From positions 1 through 12,106 of the forward strand of contig JASLSL010000177.1 of the NCBI GenBank assembly GCA_030743445.1: a DNA stretch of 12,106 nucleotides, given 5' to 3'. The notes beneath the pieces were generated by a model, which ran no database searches, was not told where the DNA came from, and saw only the letters and a list, made by a program, of their open reading frames with translations. A program made the position numbers and the translations under genes. The DNA comes from Alphaproteobacteria bacterium (GTDB lineage: Bacteria; Pseudomonadota; Alphaproteobacteria; UBA8366). Position 1 is the first letter of the stretch. Each line of letters opens with the position of its first letter. Below, piece after piece: positions 1-7,380 of this stretch.

Positions 1-1095
1 CACGGTGTCGGGCATCGAGGGCCGCCAGCCCATCCATTCGGTCTGAATTTCACCCTTGAGGCCGGGGATCAAGCGCTTCGCGATCGGGATCATGCGGCGG
101 ACGCGGGTATAGTCGGGCGGCGCGTCGACCCCGGCGAGCTCGACGCCGGTGGTCAGCCGCAACCCGCCCTCCATCGGCGTGATCATGCAGGTCGGCTCGG
201 CGAAATGGACCGAGCGGCCGAGGGTCTCGTCGGGATGCGGCAGCATGACGTGGTAGCCGCGCTCGGTATCGAGCAGCACCCGGACGCCGATCATCTTGGC
301 GATGCGCGCCGACCAGGCGCCGGCAGCGACGACGATCGCGTCGGCCTCGAAGCCCTCGCCGTCGGTGGCGACGCGCCAGTCGCCCTCGGCGTTGCGGGCG
401 AGGCCGGTCACCGCCTGCTTGACCACCGCGCCCTGCCCGGTCGTGAAGCGGCGGGAGAACATCTCGACCAGCCGGCCCGGGTTGCGGATGTTGTGGCTGT
501 CGGAGAAATAGAGCCCGTGGCGGAAGATCGGCGCCAGGGCCGGCTCCAGATCGCGGATTTCGTCGGCGGTCAGGATATCGACTTTGCGTCCGCATTGGCG
601 CATCAGGTCGATCTCGCGCTGGGCGCGCCGGAACCCCTCGTCGGTCTCGTAGACCCGGATCATCCCGCCGTGGTGGATCAGGTCGCCGGCGCCGGCCTCC
701 TCGATCAGCACAAGGTAGGCATCCCACGCCAAATCGAGCAGCGCCGATTTCGACCGGGCGTTGGCGAGGATGCGCTGGGGTGCCGCGTTGCGGATCAGCT
801 GCAGCAGCCACGGCGCCAGGCGCGGCAGGTAGGACCAGCGGATCGCGAGCGGCCCATAGGGGTTCATCAGCAGCTTCGGCACCCGGGCCAGCATGTCGGG
901 TGTCGCCGTCGGCACGCAGCCGTAGCGCGCGATCACCCCGGCGTTGCCGAAGCTCGCCGCGGTGCCGGGGTCGCGCGGGTCGAGCACGGTTACCTGGTGG
1001 CCGTCGCGCTGCAGGTAGAGTGCGGCCGAGACGCCGGCGATGCCGGCGCCGATTACGACGATGCGTTTCGCCTGGACGTTATCGCCTTCGGACAT
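1..1095 (-). CDS. FAD-dependent oxidoreductase, D-amino-acid dehydrogenase (DadA)-like, 3'-truncated by window edge
   Basis: The minus frame is open from the ATG at 1095 to base 1, giving 365 residues without a stop. The protein begins with a Rossmann FAD-binding fingerprint, RIVVIGAGIAG (residues 11-21, GxGxxG), followed by VTVLDP with an acidic residue (D39) placed to bind the FAD ribose. The stretch ASFGNAGVI and the following hydrophobic region (PYGPLAIRW) resemble the DadA/DAO family (glycine and D-amino acid oxidases), which oxidatively deaminate amino or imino acids using FAD. Family members are about 410-420 residues, so perhaps 50 C-terminal residues lie outside the window. There is no strong ribosome binding site before the ATG; an in-frame TTG at 1131 is an alternative start but would add residues upstream of the fingerprint. 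The gene lies 50 nt downstream of the oligoendopeptidase gene in the same direction and is probably co-transcribed. The exact substrate cannot be read from the sequence; sarcosine or another secondary amine is also possible. Confidence 0.87.
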   Translation of the reverse strand, partial: MSEGDNVQAKRIVVIGAGIAGVSAALYLQRDGHQVTVLDPRDPGTAASFGNAGVIARYGCVPTATPDMLARVPKLLMNPYGPLAIRWSYLPRLAPWLLQLIRNAAPQRILANARSKSALLDLAWDAYLVLIEEAGAGDLIHHGGMIRVYETDEGFRRAQREIDLMRQCGRKVDILTADEIRDLEPALAPIFRHGLYFSDSHNIRNPGRLVEMFSRRFTTGQGAVVKQAVTGLARNAEGDWRVATDGEGFEADAIVVAAGAWSARIAKMIGVRVLLDTERGYHVMLPHPDETLGRSVHFAEPTCMITPMEGGLRLTTGVELAGVDAPPDYTRVRRMIPIAKRLIPGLKGEIQTEWMGWRPSMPDTV

Positions 1096-1145
1096 GGCCG
1101 CCAGTTCGGCACGCGCAAGGCGAGGGGTCAAGCCGCCCCATCGCG

Positions 1146-2924
1146 TCACAATGCCGCGTCGAGCTCGTCGATCAGGCCCTCGACGACGCCAAGGCCGCGG
1201 TCCCAGAATCCGGGATCGGAGGCGTCGAGACCGAACGGCGCCAGCAGCTCCTGGTGGCGCAACGTGCCGCCGGCGCGCAGCATCTCCAGGTACTTCCCGG
1301 CGAAGCCGTCCGCCGCTTCCTCGTAGACCGCGTAGAGCGAGTTCACCAGGCAGTCGCCGAAGGCGTAGGCGTAGACGTAGAACGGCGAATGGATGAAGTG
1401 CGGGATATAGGCCCAGTAGAATTTGTATTCGTCCTCGAAGCGAAGCGCCGGGCCGAGGCTCTCCTCCTGCACATCGAGCCAGATCGCGCCGATCTCGTCT
1501 GCCGTCACCTCGCCCTCGCGGCGCGCGTCGTGCAGCCGGCGCTCGAAGGTGCAGAACGCGACCTGCCGCACCACGGTGTTGAGCATGTCCTCGATCTTGC
1601 CGGCCAGCATGGCGCGCCGCGCCATGGGGTCGTCGGTTCGGCGCAGCATCGCCTTGAAGGTCAGCATTTCGCCGAACACGCTCGCGGTCTCGGCCAGGGT
1701 CAGCGGCGTGTCGGCCATCAGATGCCCCTGTCCCGCCGACAGCACCTGGTGGACGCCGTGGCCGAGCTCGTGCGCCAAGGTCATCACGTCGCGGGTCCGG
1801 CCCTGGTAGTTCAGCAGGATATAGGGATGGGCCGACGGCACGGTGGGGTGCGAGAAGGCGCCCGATGCCTTGCCGGGCCGCGGCGGCGCGTCGATCCACG
1901 ACTCGTCGAAAAACCGGCGGCCGAGCGCGGCCATCTCGGGCATGAAGGCGCCGTAAGCGGTCAGCACCGTGTCCCGCGCCTCGGCCCACGGCACCAGGCG
2001 ATCGTCCTCGTCTGGCGGCGGCGCGTTGCGGTCCCAGTAGTCGAGCCTGTCTCGCCCGAACCAGCGCGCCTTGATCGCGTAATAGCGGTGCGACAACCGC
2101 GGGTAGGCGCCGCGCACCGCCTCGACCAGCGCCTCTACGACCTCGTCCTCGACCAGATTGGCGAGATTGCGCGAGGAGATCGGCGCTTTGAAGCCGCGCC
2201 AGCGATCCTCGATCTCCTTATCCTTGGCGAGCGTGTTGGTGACCAGCGCGAAGGGCCGGATGTTGTCGCCGAGCACGCGGCCAAAGCTCTGCGCCGCCTC
2301 CTTGCGCTTGGCGTCGTCCTTGTCGGAGAGCAGGTGGAGGATCTCGGTCTCGGTCAGTTCCCTGCCCCGGAAGGGAAAGCGCAGATCGGCCAGGGTCTCG
2401 TCGAACAGCCGCATCCAAGCCGATCGTCCGGCGACCGTCTTCTCGTGCAGCAGCTTCTCGACCTCGTCCAAGAGCTGGTAGGGCCGAAAGGCGCGCATGT
2501 CGCGCAGCCACGGCCGGTAGCGTGCCAAATCCGGATCTTCGAGCTTGGCCTCCAGGTCATCGTCTTCGATGCGGCGGAGCTCCAACTCGAAGAACAGCAG
2601 TTTGGTAGAGACCGCGGTTACCCGCTCGCGGACGTTTTGGCTGAAACGCGCGATCTCCGGGTCGCTGAGGTCGCCCGCATGGACCAGTTGGGCGTAGCTC
2701 GAAAGCCGCCCCAGCCGCTCCTCCTGGCGCTCGAATTCGGCGATCGCCGCGCCCAACGCCGCGCCATCGAGGTCGCCGACCTTGCCTTCATGGGCCGCCG
2801 CGAAGGCGTCGGCGTCGGCTGATGCGGCGTCGAGATCGCTTGCCAACTCGGGTGAATCGGTGGCGGGATAGAGGTCGGTGAGGTTCCAGGCCGGAAGTTC
2901 GCCGAGGATAGCGCGGTCGGTCAT
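1146..2924 (-). CDS. pepF: M3 family oligoendopeptidase F (zinc metallopeptidase)
   Basis: The product is 592 residues, the usual length for M3B oligoendopeptidases of the PepF type, which cut short peptides in the cytoplasm. The zinc site is clear: HELGH at residues 385-389 (H385, E386, H389), with the third ligand expected at E412 in the downstream LAETASVFGE segment. The N-terminal part (WNLTDLYP, then helices rich in Glu/Arg) is typical of the alpha-helical lobe that encloses the active site in this family. No signal peptide is present. The ATG at 2924 is supported by a GGAG at 2935-2932 on the minus strand, 7 nt upstream. The gene is divergent from the acyl-CoA synthetase gene and is followed in the same direction by the FAD oxidoreductase; together they could serve peptide and amino-acid breakdown, which is an inference. 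Family assignment is firm; the precise peptide preference is not visible. Confidence 0.93.
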   Translation of the reverse strand: MTDRAILGELPAWNLTDLYPATDSPELASDLDAASADADAFAAAHEGKVGDLDGAALGAAIAEFERQEERLGRLSSYAQLVHAGDLSDPEIARFSQNVRERVTAVSTKLLFFELELRRIEDDDLEAKLEDPDLARYRPWLRDMRAFRPYQLLDEVEKLLHEKTVAGRSAWMRLFDETLADLRFPFRGRELTETEILHLLSDKDDAKRKEAAQSFGRVLGDNIRPFALVTNTLAKDKEIEDRWRGFKAPISSRNLANLVEDEVVEALVEAVRGAYPRLSHRYYAIKARWFGRDRLDYWDRNAPPPDEDDRLVPWAEARDTVLTAYGAFMPEMAALGRRFFDESWIDAPPRPGKASGAFSHPTVPSAHPYILLNYQGRTRDVMTLAHELGHGVHQVLSAGQGHLMADTPLTLAETASVFGEMLTFKAMLRRTDDPMARRAMLAGKIEDMLNTVVRQVAFCTFERRLHDARREGEVTADEIGAIWLDVQEESLGPALRFEDEYKFYWAYIPHFIHSPFYVYAYAFGDCLVNSLYAVYEEAADGFAGKYLEMLRAGGTLRHQELLAPFGLDASDPGFWDRGLGVVEGLIDELDAAL

Positions 2925-3009
2925 GTCCTTACTCCATGCACCTAGGCGATATATGACCCCCGCAACGCCATCACAAGCGTAGAATTAGGAGATATTGGGA
3001 GAGGGCATC
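2925..3009. promoter_or_regulatory. Divergent intergenic region between pepF and the acyl-CoA synthetase operon
   Basis: These 85 nt are the only space from which both the minus-strand peptidase pair and the five-gene plus-strand run could be transcribed. The part around 2947-2955 (gatatatga) and 2979-2996 is AT-richer than the surrounding genes. Ribosome binding sites for both directions lie inside it (GGAG at 2935-2932 minus; GGAGAGGG at 2998-3005 plus). I cannot pick convincing -35/-10 boxes, so promoters here are inferred from the divergent layout. Confidence 0.4.
2998..3005 (+). promoter_or_regulatory. Ribosome binding site that decides the acyl-CoA synthetase start
   Basis: GGAGAGGG sits just before the ATG at 3010, with 8 nt between GGAG and the start codon. 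An in-frame TTG at 2995 would give five extra residues but has only AGGAG at 2987-2991, 3 nt away, which is too close. The ATG at 3010 is therefore preferred. Confidence 0.7.
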
Positions 3010-4809
3010 ATGGACTACGCGGCGATCAAGAATCTACCGGCGATGTTCTTCGAACGGGCCGCCCAATACGGCGACCGGAAATTTCTGTGGGCCAAGCGGG
3101 ACGGAGCGTGGACACCCTTGACCTGGAGCGAGACGGCGTCACGCGTCAGCGCGCTTGCCAGCGGGCTGGAGGGGCTCGGCATCGCGCCCGGCGACCGGGT
3201 CGGCCTTGTCGCCGACAACTGCCCGGAATGGCTGATCGCCGACGTCGCGATCATGGCGGCCGGCGCCACCACCGTTCCGGCCTACACGACGAACACGGTC
3301 GACGATCACCTGCATATCCTGTCGGACAGCGGTGCGAAGGCGGTGATCGTCTCGACCGCGACGCTTGCGAAACACGTGTTGCCGGCGGCGGCTCAGTCGA
3401 CCGAGACCGAGATCGCGATCACGATGGCGCCGGTCGAGCACGCGCCGGCCCAGGATCTGCGCGTGACCGCGTGGGACGACGTTTTGGCCGAGGGCGGAAA
3501 CCGCGCCGACGACGTCGCGGCACGGACGGCGGAGATTCCGCGCTCCGACACCGCCTGCATCATTTACACGTCGGGCACCTCGGGACTGCCGAAAGGCGTG
3601 ATGCTGAGCCACGGCTCGATCATCTCGAACTGCATGGGTGCGCATGAGTTCCTCGAGATGTTGCCGGGATTCGCCGTGGGTGCCGAGGTCTTCCTCTCGT
3701 TCCTGCCACTCTCGCATTCCTACGAGCACACCGCAGGACAATTCCTCCCCATCGCCATCGGCGCACAAATCTACTACGCCGAGGGCGTCGACAAATTGAC
3801 CGGCAACATGGAGGAGGCGACGCCGACGATCCTGACCGCGGTACCGCGGCTCTACGAGGCGATGCACGGCCGCATAACCCGCGGCGTCGAACAGACCGGC
3901 GGCCTGAAGAAGACGCTGTTCATGAAGACTGTGGAGCTCGGCCGCAAACGGTACGAAGCCGGCGGAATGCTCGGTTGGTGGGACAGTCTCGTCGACGGGC
4001 TGCTGGAACGCCTGGTGCGCGAGAAAGTCCGGGCTCGCTTCGGCGGACGCCTCAAGGCCTTCGTCTCGGGCGGGGCGCCGTTGAATTACGACATCGGTGT
4101 GTTTTTCCAAGCGCTGGGGCTGCGCATCCTGCAAGGCTATGGGCAAACCGAGGCGGCGCCGGTGGTGAGCTGCAACCATCCCGGGCTCAACAAGCTCGCG
4201 ACCGTCGGCCCGCCGATGAAAGGGGTCGAGGTCAAGATCGCCGGTGACGGCGAGATTCTGGTTCGGGGCGAGTTGGTCATGCGGGGCTACTGGAACGACC
4301 GCCAGGCGACCGCCGAGACCATCGTCGACGGCTGGCTGCACACCGGCGATATCGGTGTGATCGATGAGGACGGCTACATCCAGATCACCGACCGCAAGAA
4401 GGACATCATCGTCATTTCGGGCGGCGACAACATCTCGCCGCAGCGGGTCGAGGGCATGCTGACGATCGAGCCCGAAATCGCCCAGGCGATGGTTTACGGC
4501 GACACGCGCCCGCATCTGGTGGCGCTGGTCGTGCCCGATCCCGAGTTCGCTCTGGGTTGGGCGAAGGAAAACGGCAAACCGGAGGACATGGCGGCACTTG
4601 CCGAAGACGAGGAATTCGGCCGCGTGATCCGCGGCGCGGTCGACCGGGTGAACGAGAAGCTCTCCAACATCGAGCGTATCCGGCACTTCACGATGGCGCC
4701 GGACGGTTTCACGATCGAGAACGAGATGTTGACGCCGAGCATGAAAATCCGCCGCCACATCATCAACCAGCGCTTCGGCGACAAGCTCCAGGCGCTTTAC
4801 GGCAATTGA
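3010..4809 (+). CDS. AMP-forming long-chain acyl-CoA synthetase (AMP-dependent synthetase/ligase)
   Basis: A 599-residue member of the ANL adenylating superfamily, of the long-chain fatty acid-CoA ligase type. It would activate a fatty acid with ATP to acyl-AMP and transfer it to CoA in the cytoplasm or at the membrane face. Visible motifs in order: the phosphate-binding loop YTSGTSGLPKG (residues 186-196), GYGQTE (376-381) in the adenine/acyl pocket, the hinge-region HTGD (444-447) followed by ITDRKKDII, and a C-terminal TPSMK whose Lys (K579) is at the place of the catalytic lysine of the mobile C-terminal domain. All key residues are present, so the enzyme should be active. No signal peptide or transmembrane anchor is seen. 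It is the first gene of a plus-strand run and ends 8 nt before the cyclase start. Chain length and exact substrate cannot be told; other carboxylic acids are possible. Confidence 0.92.
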   Translation: MDYAAIKNLPAMFFERAAQYGDRKFLWAKRDGAWTPLTWSETASRVSALASGLEGLGIAPGDRVGLVADNCPEWLIADVAIMAAGATTVPAYTTNTVDDHLHILSDSGAKAVIVSTATLAKHVLPAAAQSTETEIAITMAPVEHAPAQDLRVTAWDDVLAEGGNRADDVAARTAEIPRSDTACIIYTSGTSGLPKGVMLSHGSIISNCMGAHEFLEMLPGFAVGAEVFLSFLPLSHSYEHTAGQFLPIAIGAQIYYAEGVDKLTGNMEEATPTILTAVPRLYEAMHGRITRGVEQTGGLKKTLFMKTVELGRKRYEAGGMLGWWDSLVDGLLERLVREKVRARFGGRLKAFVSGGAPLNYDIGVFFQALGLRILQGYGQTEAAPVVSCNHPGLNKLATVGPPMKGVEVKIAGDGEILVRGELVMRGYWNDRQATAETIVDGWLHTGDIGVIDEDGYIQITDRKKDIIVISGGDNISPQRVEGMLTIEPEIAQAMVYGDTRPHLVALVVPDPEFALGWAKENGKPEDMAALAEDEEFGRVIRGAVDRVNEKLSNIERIRHFTMAPDGFTIENEMLTPSMKIRRHIINQRFGDKLQALYGN

Positions 4810-4817
4810 GCGACACC

Positions 4818-6071
4818 ATGTCCGACGACATTGCCATATCGCCGCCCGAAGACAGCTTGATCGACGAGGTCGCCGAATGGCTTATGAGCCAGGCGCTCGG
4901 CGATACCGAGATCGGCGACCTGTTTGGCGGCTGCTGCGTCAGGTTGCACGCCGCGGGGATACCGCTGACGCGCGGCTATGTGGCGTTCCGCACGCTGCAT
5001 CCACTGTTCACCGGCGTCGGGCTGATTTGGACACGCGAGGATGGCGTTGCGACCGAAGGCTATCGCCACGGCGATATCGAGGGCACCGACGCCTGGGCGA
5101 AAAGCCCCTTGGCCCACCTTGTCGACAACGGACTGAGCTTTCTCAGGCGCCGGCTCACGGGCGAGGACGCACTGCTCGATTTCCCGCTCCTCGAGGAATT
5201 CCGCGACCGGGGCGCCACCGACTATCTAGCGTTCTCGATCTCGTTCGGCGAGATCGATGCTGCGAGCCCGATGCGCAACGGCATCGTTGGCTCGTGGACC
5301 ACCGACCGCCCGAAAGGGTTCACCGACGACGACGTGCAGTCGTTGCGGCGTATCCAGCGCCGGCTTGCGGTCGCCTGCAAGATCACGATCAAGACGCAGA
5401 TCGCGCAGAACGTGCTCGATACCTATCTCGGCCCGAGCTCCGGCCGCCGCGTGTTGGAGGGTCAGATCCAGCGAGGTGACGGCGAGGTGACCCACGCGGT
5501 GATCTGGTACAGCGACATGCGGAACTCGACGCCGATTGCCGATTCGATGCCGGCGTGGGACTTCCTTGGCGTCCTCAACGACTATTTCGAGTGCGCCGCC
5601 GGCGCGGTCATGGCCAACGGCGGCGAGGTCCTGCGTTTCGTCGGCGATGCGGTGCTGGCGATCTTTCCGATCGGCGACGACGGCTCGACCGTGACCAAGG
5701 CGTGCGAAGCGGCGATGGCCGCGGCGAACGAGGCCGCCGAGCGCATGGTCGAGATCAACAGAAGGCGCGGCGCGGCCGGGGGCGTGCCACTCGCCTTCGG
5801 TCTCGGCCTCCATGTCGGCGACGTTCTCTACGGCAACATCGGGGTGCCCGAGCGGCTCGAGTTCTCGGTCATCGGCCGGGCCGCCAACGAAGCGGCGCGG
5901 ATCGAGAGCATGACCAAGGAACTCGGCCACGATGTGCTGGCGAGCAGAGATTTCGCGAGCTGCGCGCCGATGGCCTGGACCTCGCTCGGCGAGCACCGGC
6001 TCAAGGGTGTCGGCGAGCCCTTCGAGATCTTCGCGATGGCCGGGAAGGCGGCCGGAAAAGCCGCCGAGTAA
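4818..6071 (+). CDS. Class III adenylate/guanylate cyclase with an N-terminal domain of unknown function
   Basis: A 417-residue protein whose C-terminal half (about residues 225-400) is a class III nucleotidyl cyclase domain; it would make cAMP or cGMP from ATP or GTP. Metal-binding aspartates are seen at D233 (WYSDMRNST) and D277 (FVGDAVLAIF), and the transition-state pair N357 and R361 in ANEAARIE. The nucleotide-selecting positions are unusual: R273 where adenylate cyclases carry Lys, and S350 where they carry Asp or Thr. The first ~200 residues contain no motif I can name; a similar N-terminus, including an NVLDTYLGP linker (about 199-207), is familiar to me from other alphaproteobacterial cyclases and may be a sensor or dimerisation part. 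No membrane segments are present. The ATG at 4818 follows the synthetase stop by 8 nt; a longer open frame upstream overlaps the synthetase and is not used. The stop codon overlaps the transporter start (TAATG), suggesting coupled translation. Confidence 0.9.
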   Translation: MSDDIAISPPEDSLIDEVAEWLMSQALGDTEIGDLFGGCCVRLHAAGIPLTRGYVAFRTLHPLFTGVGLIWTREDGVATEGYRHGDIEGTDAWAKSPLAHLVDNGLSFLRRRLTGEDALLDFPLLEEFRDRGATDYLAFSISFGEIDAASPMRNGIVGSWTTDRPKGFTDDDVQSLRRIQRRLAVACKITIKTQIAQNVLDTYLGPSSGRRVLEGQIQRGDGEVTHAVIWYSDMRNSTPIADSMPAWDFLGVLNDYFECAAGAVMANGGEVLRFVGDAVLAIFPIGDDGSTVTKACEAAMAAANEAAERMVEINRRRGAAGGVPLAFGLGLHVGDVLYGNIGVPERLEFSVIGRAANEAARIESMTKELGHDVLASRDFASCAPMAWTSLGEHRLKGVGEPFEIFAMAGKAAGKAAE

Positions 6072-7366
6072 TGGACCGCCTGAAGCGGGCATTCGAGGGC
6101 GCGGTCCGCGTGCGCGACGAGGAAATCCGCGCCCTCGTCCTGTCGTTCCTTTATTTTTTCTGTCTGCTCGCCGGCTATTACGTGCTGCGGCCGTTGCGCG
6201 ACGAGATGGGGATCGCCGGCGGCGTCCGGAACCTGCAATGGCTGTTCACCGGCACCTTCATCGCCATGCTGATCGCGGTGCCGCTATACGGCGCGATCGT
6301 GGCCCGCTGGCGGCGGCAGACTTTCCTGCCCTTCGTCTACCACTTCTTCGCCGCCAATATTTTCATCTTCTATCTACTGTTCCTGTGGGGCGAAGGCACG
6401 GTCCATACGGCGCGCGCGTTCTTCATCTGGGTCAGCATCTTCAACCTTTACGTCGTTTCCGTCTTTTGGAGCTTCATGGCCGACCTGTTCAGCAACGAGC
6501 AGGGCAAGCGGCTGTTCGGCTTCATCGCCGCGGGCGGTTCGGCCGGCGCGATCGCAGGGCCCCTGCTCGCCGCCTCGCTGGTCGAGCTCGTCGGCACGGC
6601 AAATCTGTTATTGATCGCGATCGTCTTCCTCGAACTCGCGGTGCTTTGTATCCGGGCCCTGATTCGCCGGACGCCGTCGGCACCCACGGAATACGCAGGG
6701 CCGCGCGATGGCGATCTTGACGACGATAGGGCGATCGGCGGCAGCATCCTGGCCGGCGCCACGACCGTGGCGCGCTCACCCTATCTGATCGGCATTTGCG
6801 TCTACATGGTGCTCTACACCGCGACCTCGACTTTCTTATATATGGAGCAGGCGCACATTGTCGCCTCGGCGTCGGACGATCCCGAGACCCGAACCCGCAT
6901 CTTCGCGTCCATCGATCTCGCGGTCGGCGTGCTGACCCTGGCGACGCAACTGTTCCTCACTGGTCGGTTGATGAGCTGGTTCGGGGTTGGCCTTACCGTG
7001 GCCTTCGTGCCGCTGTTGACGGCGCTCGGATTCGCGGTGCTTGCGGTGGCGCCGGCGTTGGGTGCGGTGATCGTCTTCCAGACCCTGCGCCGGGCGGCCA
7101 ATTTCGCGGTCTCGCGCCCGGCCCGCGAAGTGCTCTACACCGTCGTCGGCCGCGAGGAGAAGTACAAATCCAAGAACTTCATCGACACCGTGATCTATCG
7201 CGGCGGCGACGCGGTGAGCGGCTGGGCCTTCGCCGGGCTCGCCGCGGTCGGGATGGGGATCGGCGCGATCGCGATCCTAATCGTGCCAGTGGCGCTGGTC
7301 TGGGCCGGCATCGGCATCGCCCTCGGCCGCCGCCAGGACACGCTCGCCACAAATTCGGCGAAGTGA
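6071..7366 (+). CDS. ATP:ADP antiporter (AAA/Tlc)-family nucleotide transporter-like membrane protein
   Basis: A 431-residue, strongly hydrophobic protein with roughly 11-12 membrane spans, the first at about residues 20-38. Signatures I associate with the bacterial branch of the nucleotide transporter (NTT; ATP:ADP antiporter, MFS-like) family are YYVLRPLRDEMG (36-47), a segment after about residue 130 reading FMADLFSNEQGKRLFGF and then a Gly-rich turn, and EEKYKSKNFIDTVIYRGGD (362-380). Characterised NTTs exchange ATP/ADP or import nucleotides in plastids and obligate intracellular bacteria; the free-living bacterial homologues are mostly uncharacterised, so the substrate here is unknown. 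A charged, non-membrane loop at about 200-222 separates the two halves. The ATG shares one base with the cyclase stop (TAATG). A longer open frame upstream lies within the cyclase gene and is not used. The next gene starts 14 nt downstream. Generic MFS transporter is the fallback assignment. Confidence 0.82.
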   Translation: MDRLKRAFEGAVRVRDEEIRALVLSFLYFFCLLAGYYVLRPLRDEMGIAGGVRNLQWLFTGTFIAMLIAVPLYGAIVARWRRQTFLPFVYHFFAANIFIFYLLFLWGEGTVHTARAFFIWVSIFNLYVVSVFWSFMADLFSNEQGKRLFGFIAAGGSAGAIAGPLLAASLVELVGTANLLLIAIVFLELAVLCIRALIRRTPSAPTEYAGPRDGDLDDDRAIGGSILAGATTVARSPYLIGICVYMVLYTATSTFLYMEQAHIVASASDDPETRTRIFASIDLAVGVLTLATQLFLTGRLMSWFGVGLTVAFVPLLTALGFAVLAVAPALGAVIVFQTLRRAANFAVSRPAREVLYTVVGREEKYKSKNFIDTVIYRGGDAVSGWAFAGLAAVGMGIGAIAILIVPVALVWAGIGIALGRRQDTLATNSAK

Positions 7367-7380
7367 GGTAAAATAGCGCC

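Noticed and set aside
205..1326. 373-residue plus-strand open frame opposite the FAD oxidoreductase
   Set aside because: The minus frame encodes a convincing FAD fingerprint; the plus frame has no recognisable domain and crosses into the peptidase gene.
780..2822. 680-residue open frame on the plus strand, antisense to pepF
   Set aside because: It lies opposite a clear M3 peptidase with an intact zinc site, has a low-complexity Arg/Ala/Gly/Val-rich composition, and is explained by high GC content removing stops from the antisense frame.
3139..4758. 539-residue minus-strand open frame opposite the acyl-CoA synthetase
   Set aside because: Arg/His/Asp-rich antisense product without motifs; the plus strand holds all ANL-family motifs.
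4557..4817. Upstream extension of the cyclase reading frame
   Set aside because: It overlaps the C-terminal coding part of the acyl-CoA synthetase, including its catalytic lysine region, and translates to Arg-rich sequence; the ATG at 4818 directly after the synthetase stop is a better start.
5555..6070. Upstream extension of the transporter reading frame
   Set aside because: It overlaps the catalytic domain of the cyclase and is Arg-rich; the ATG at 6071 begins a normal membrane protein N-terminus.
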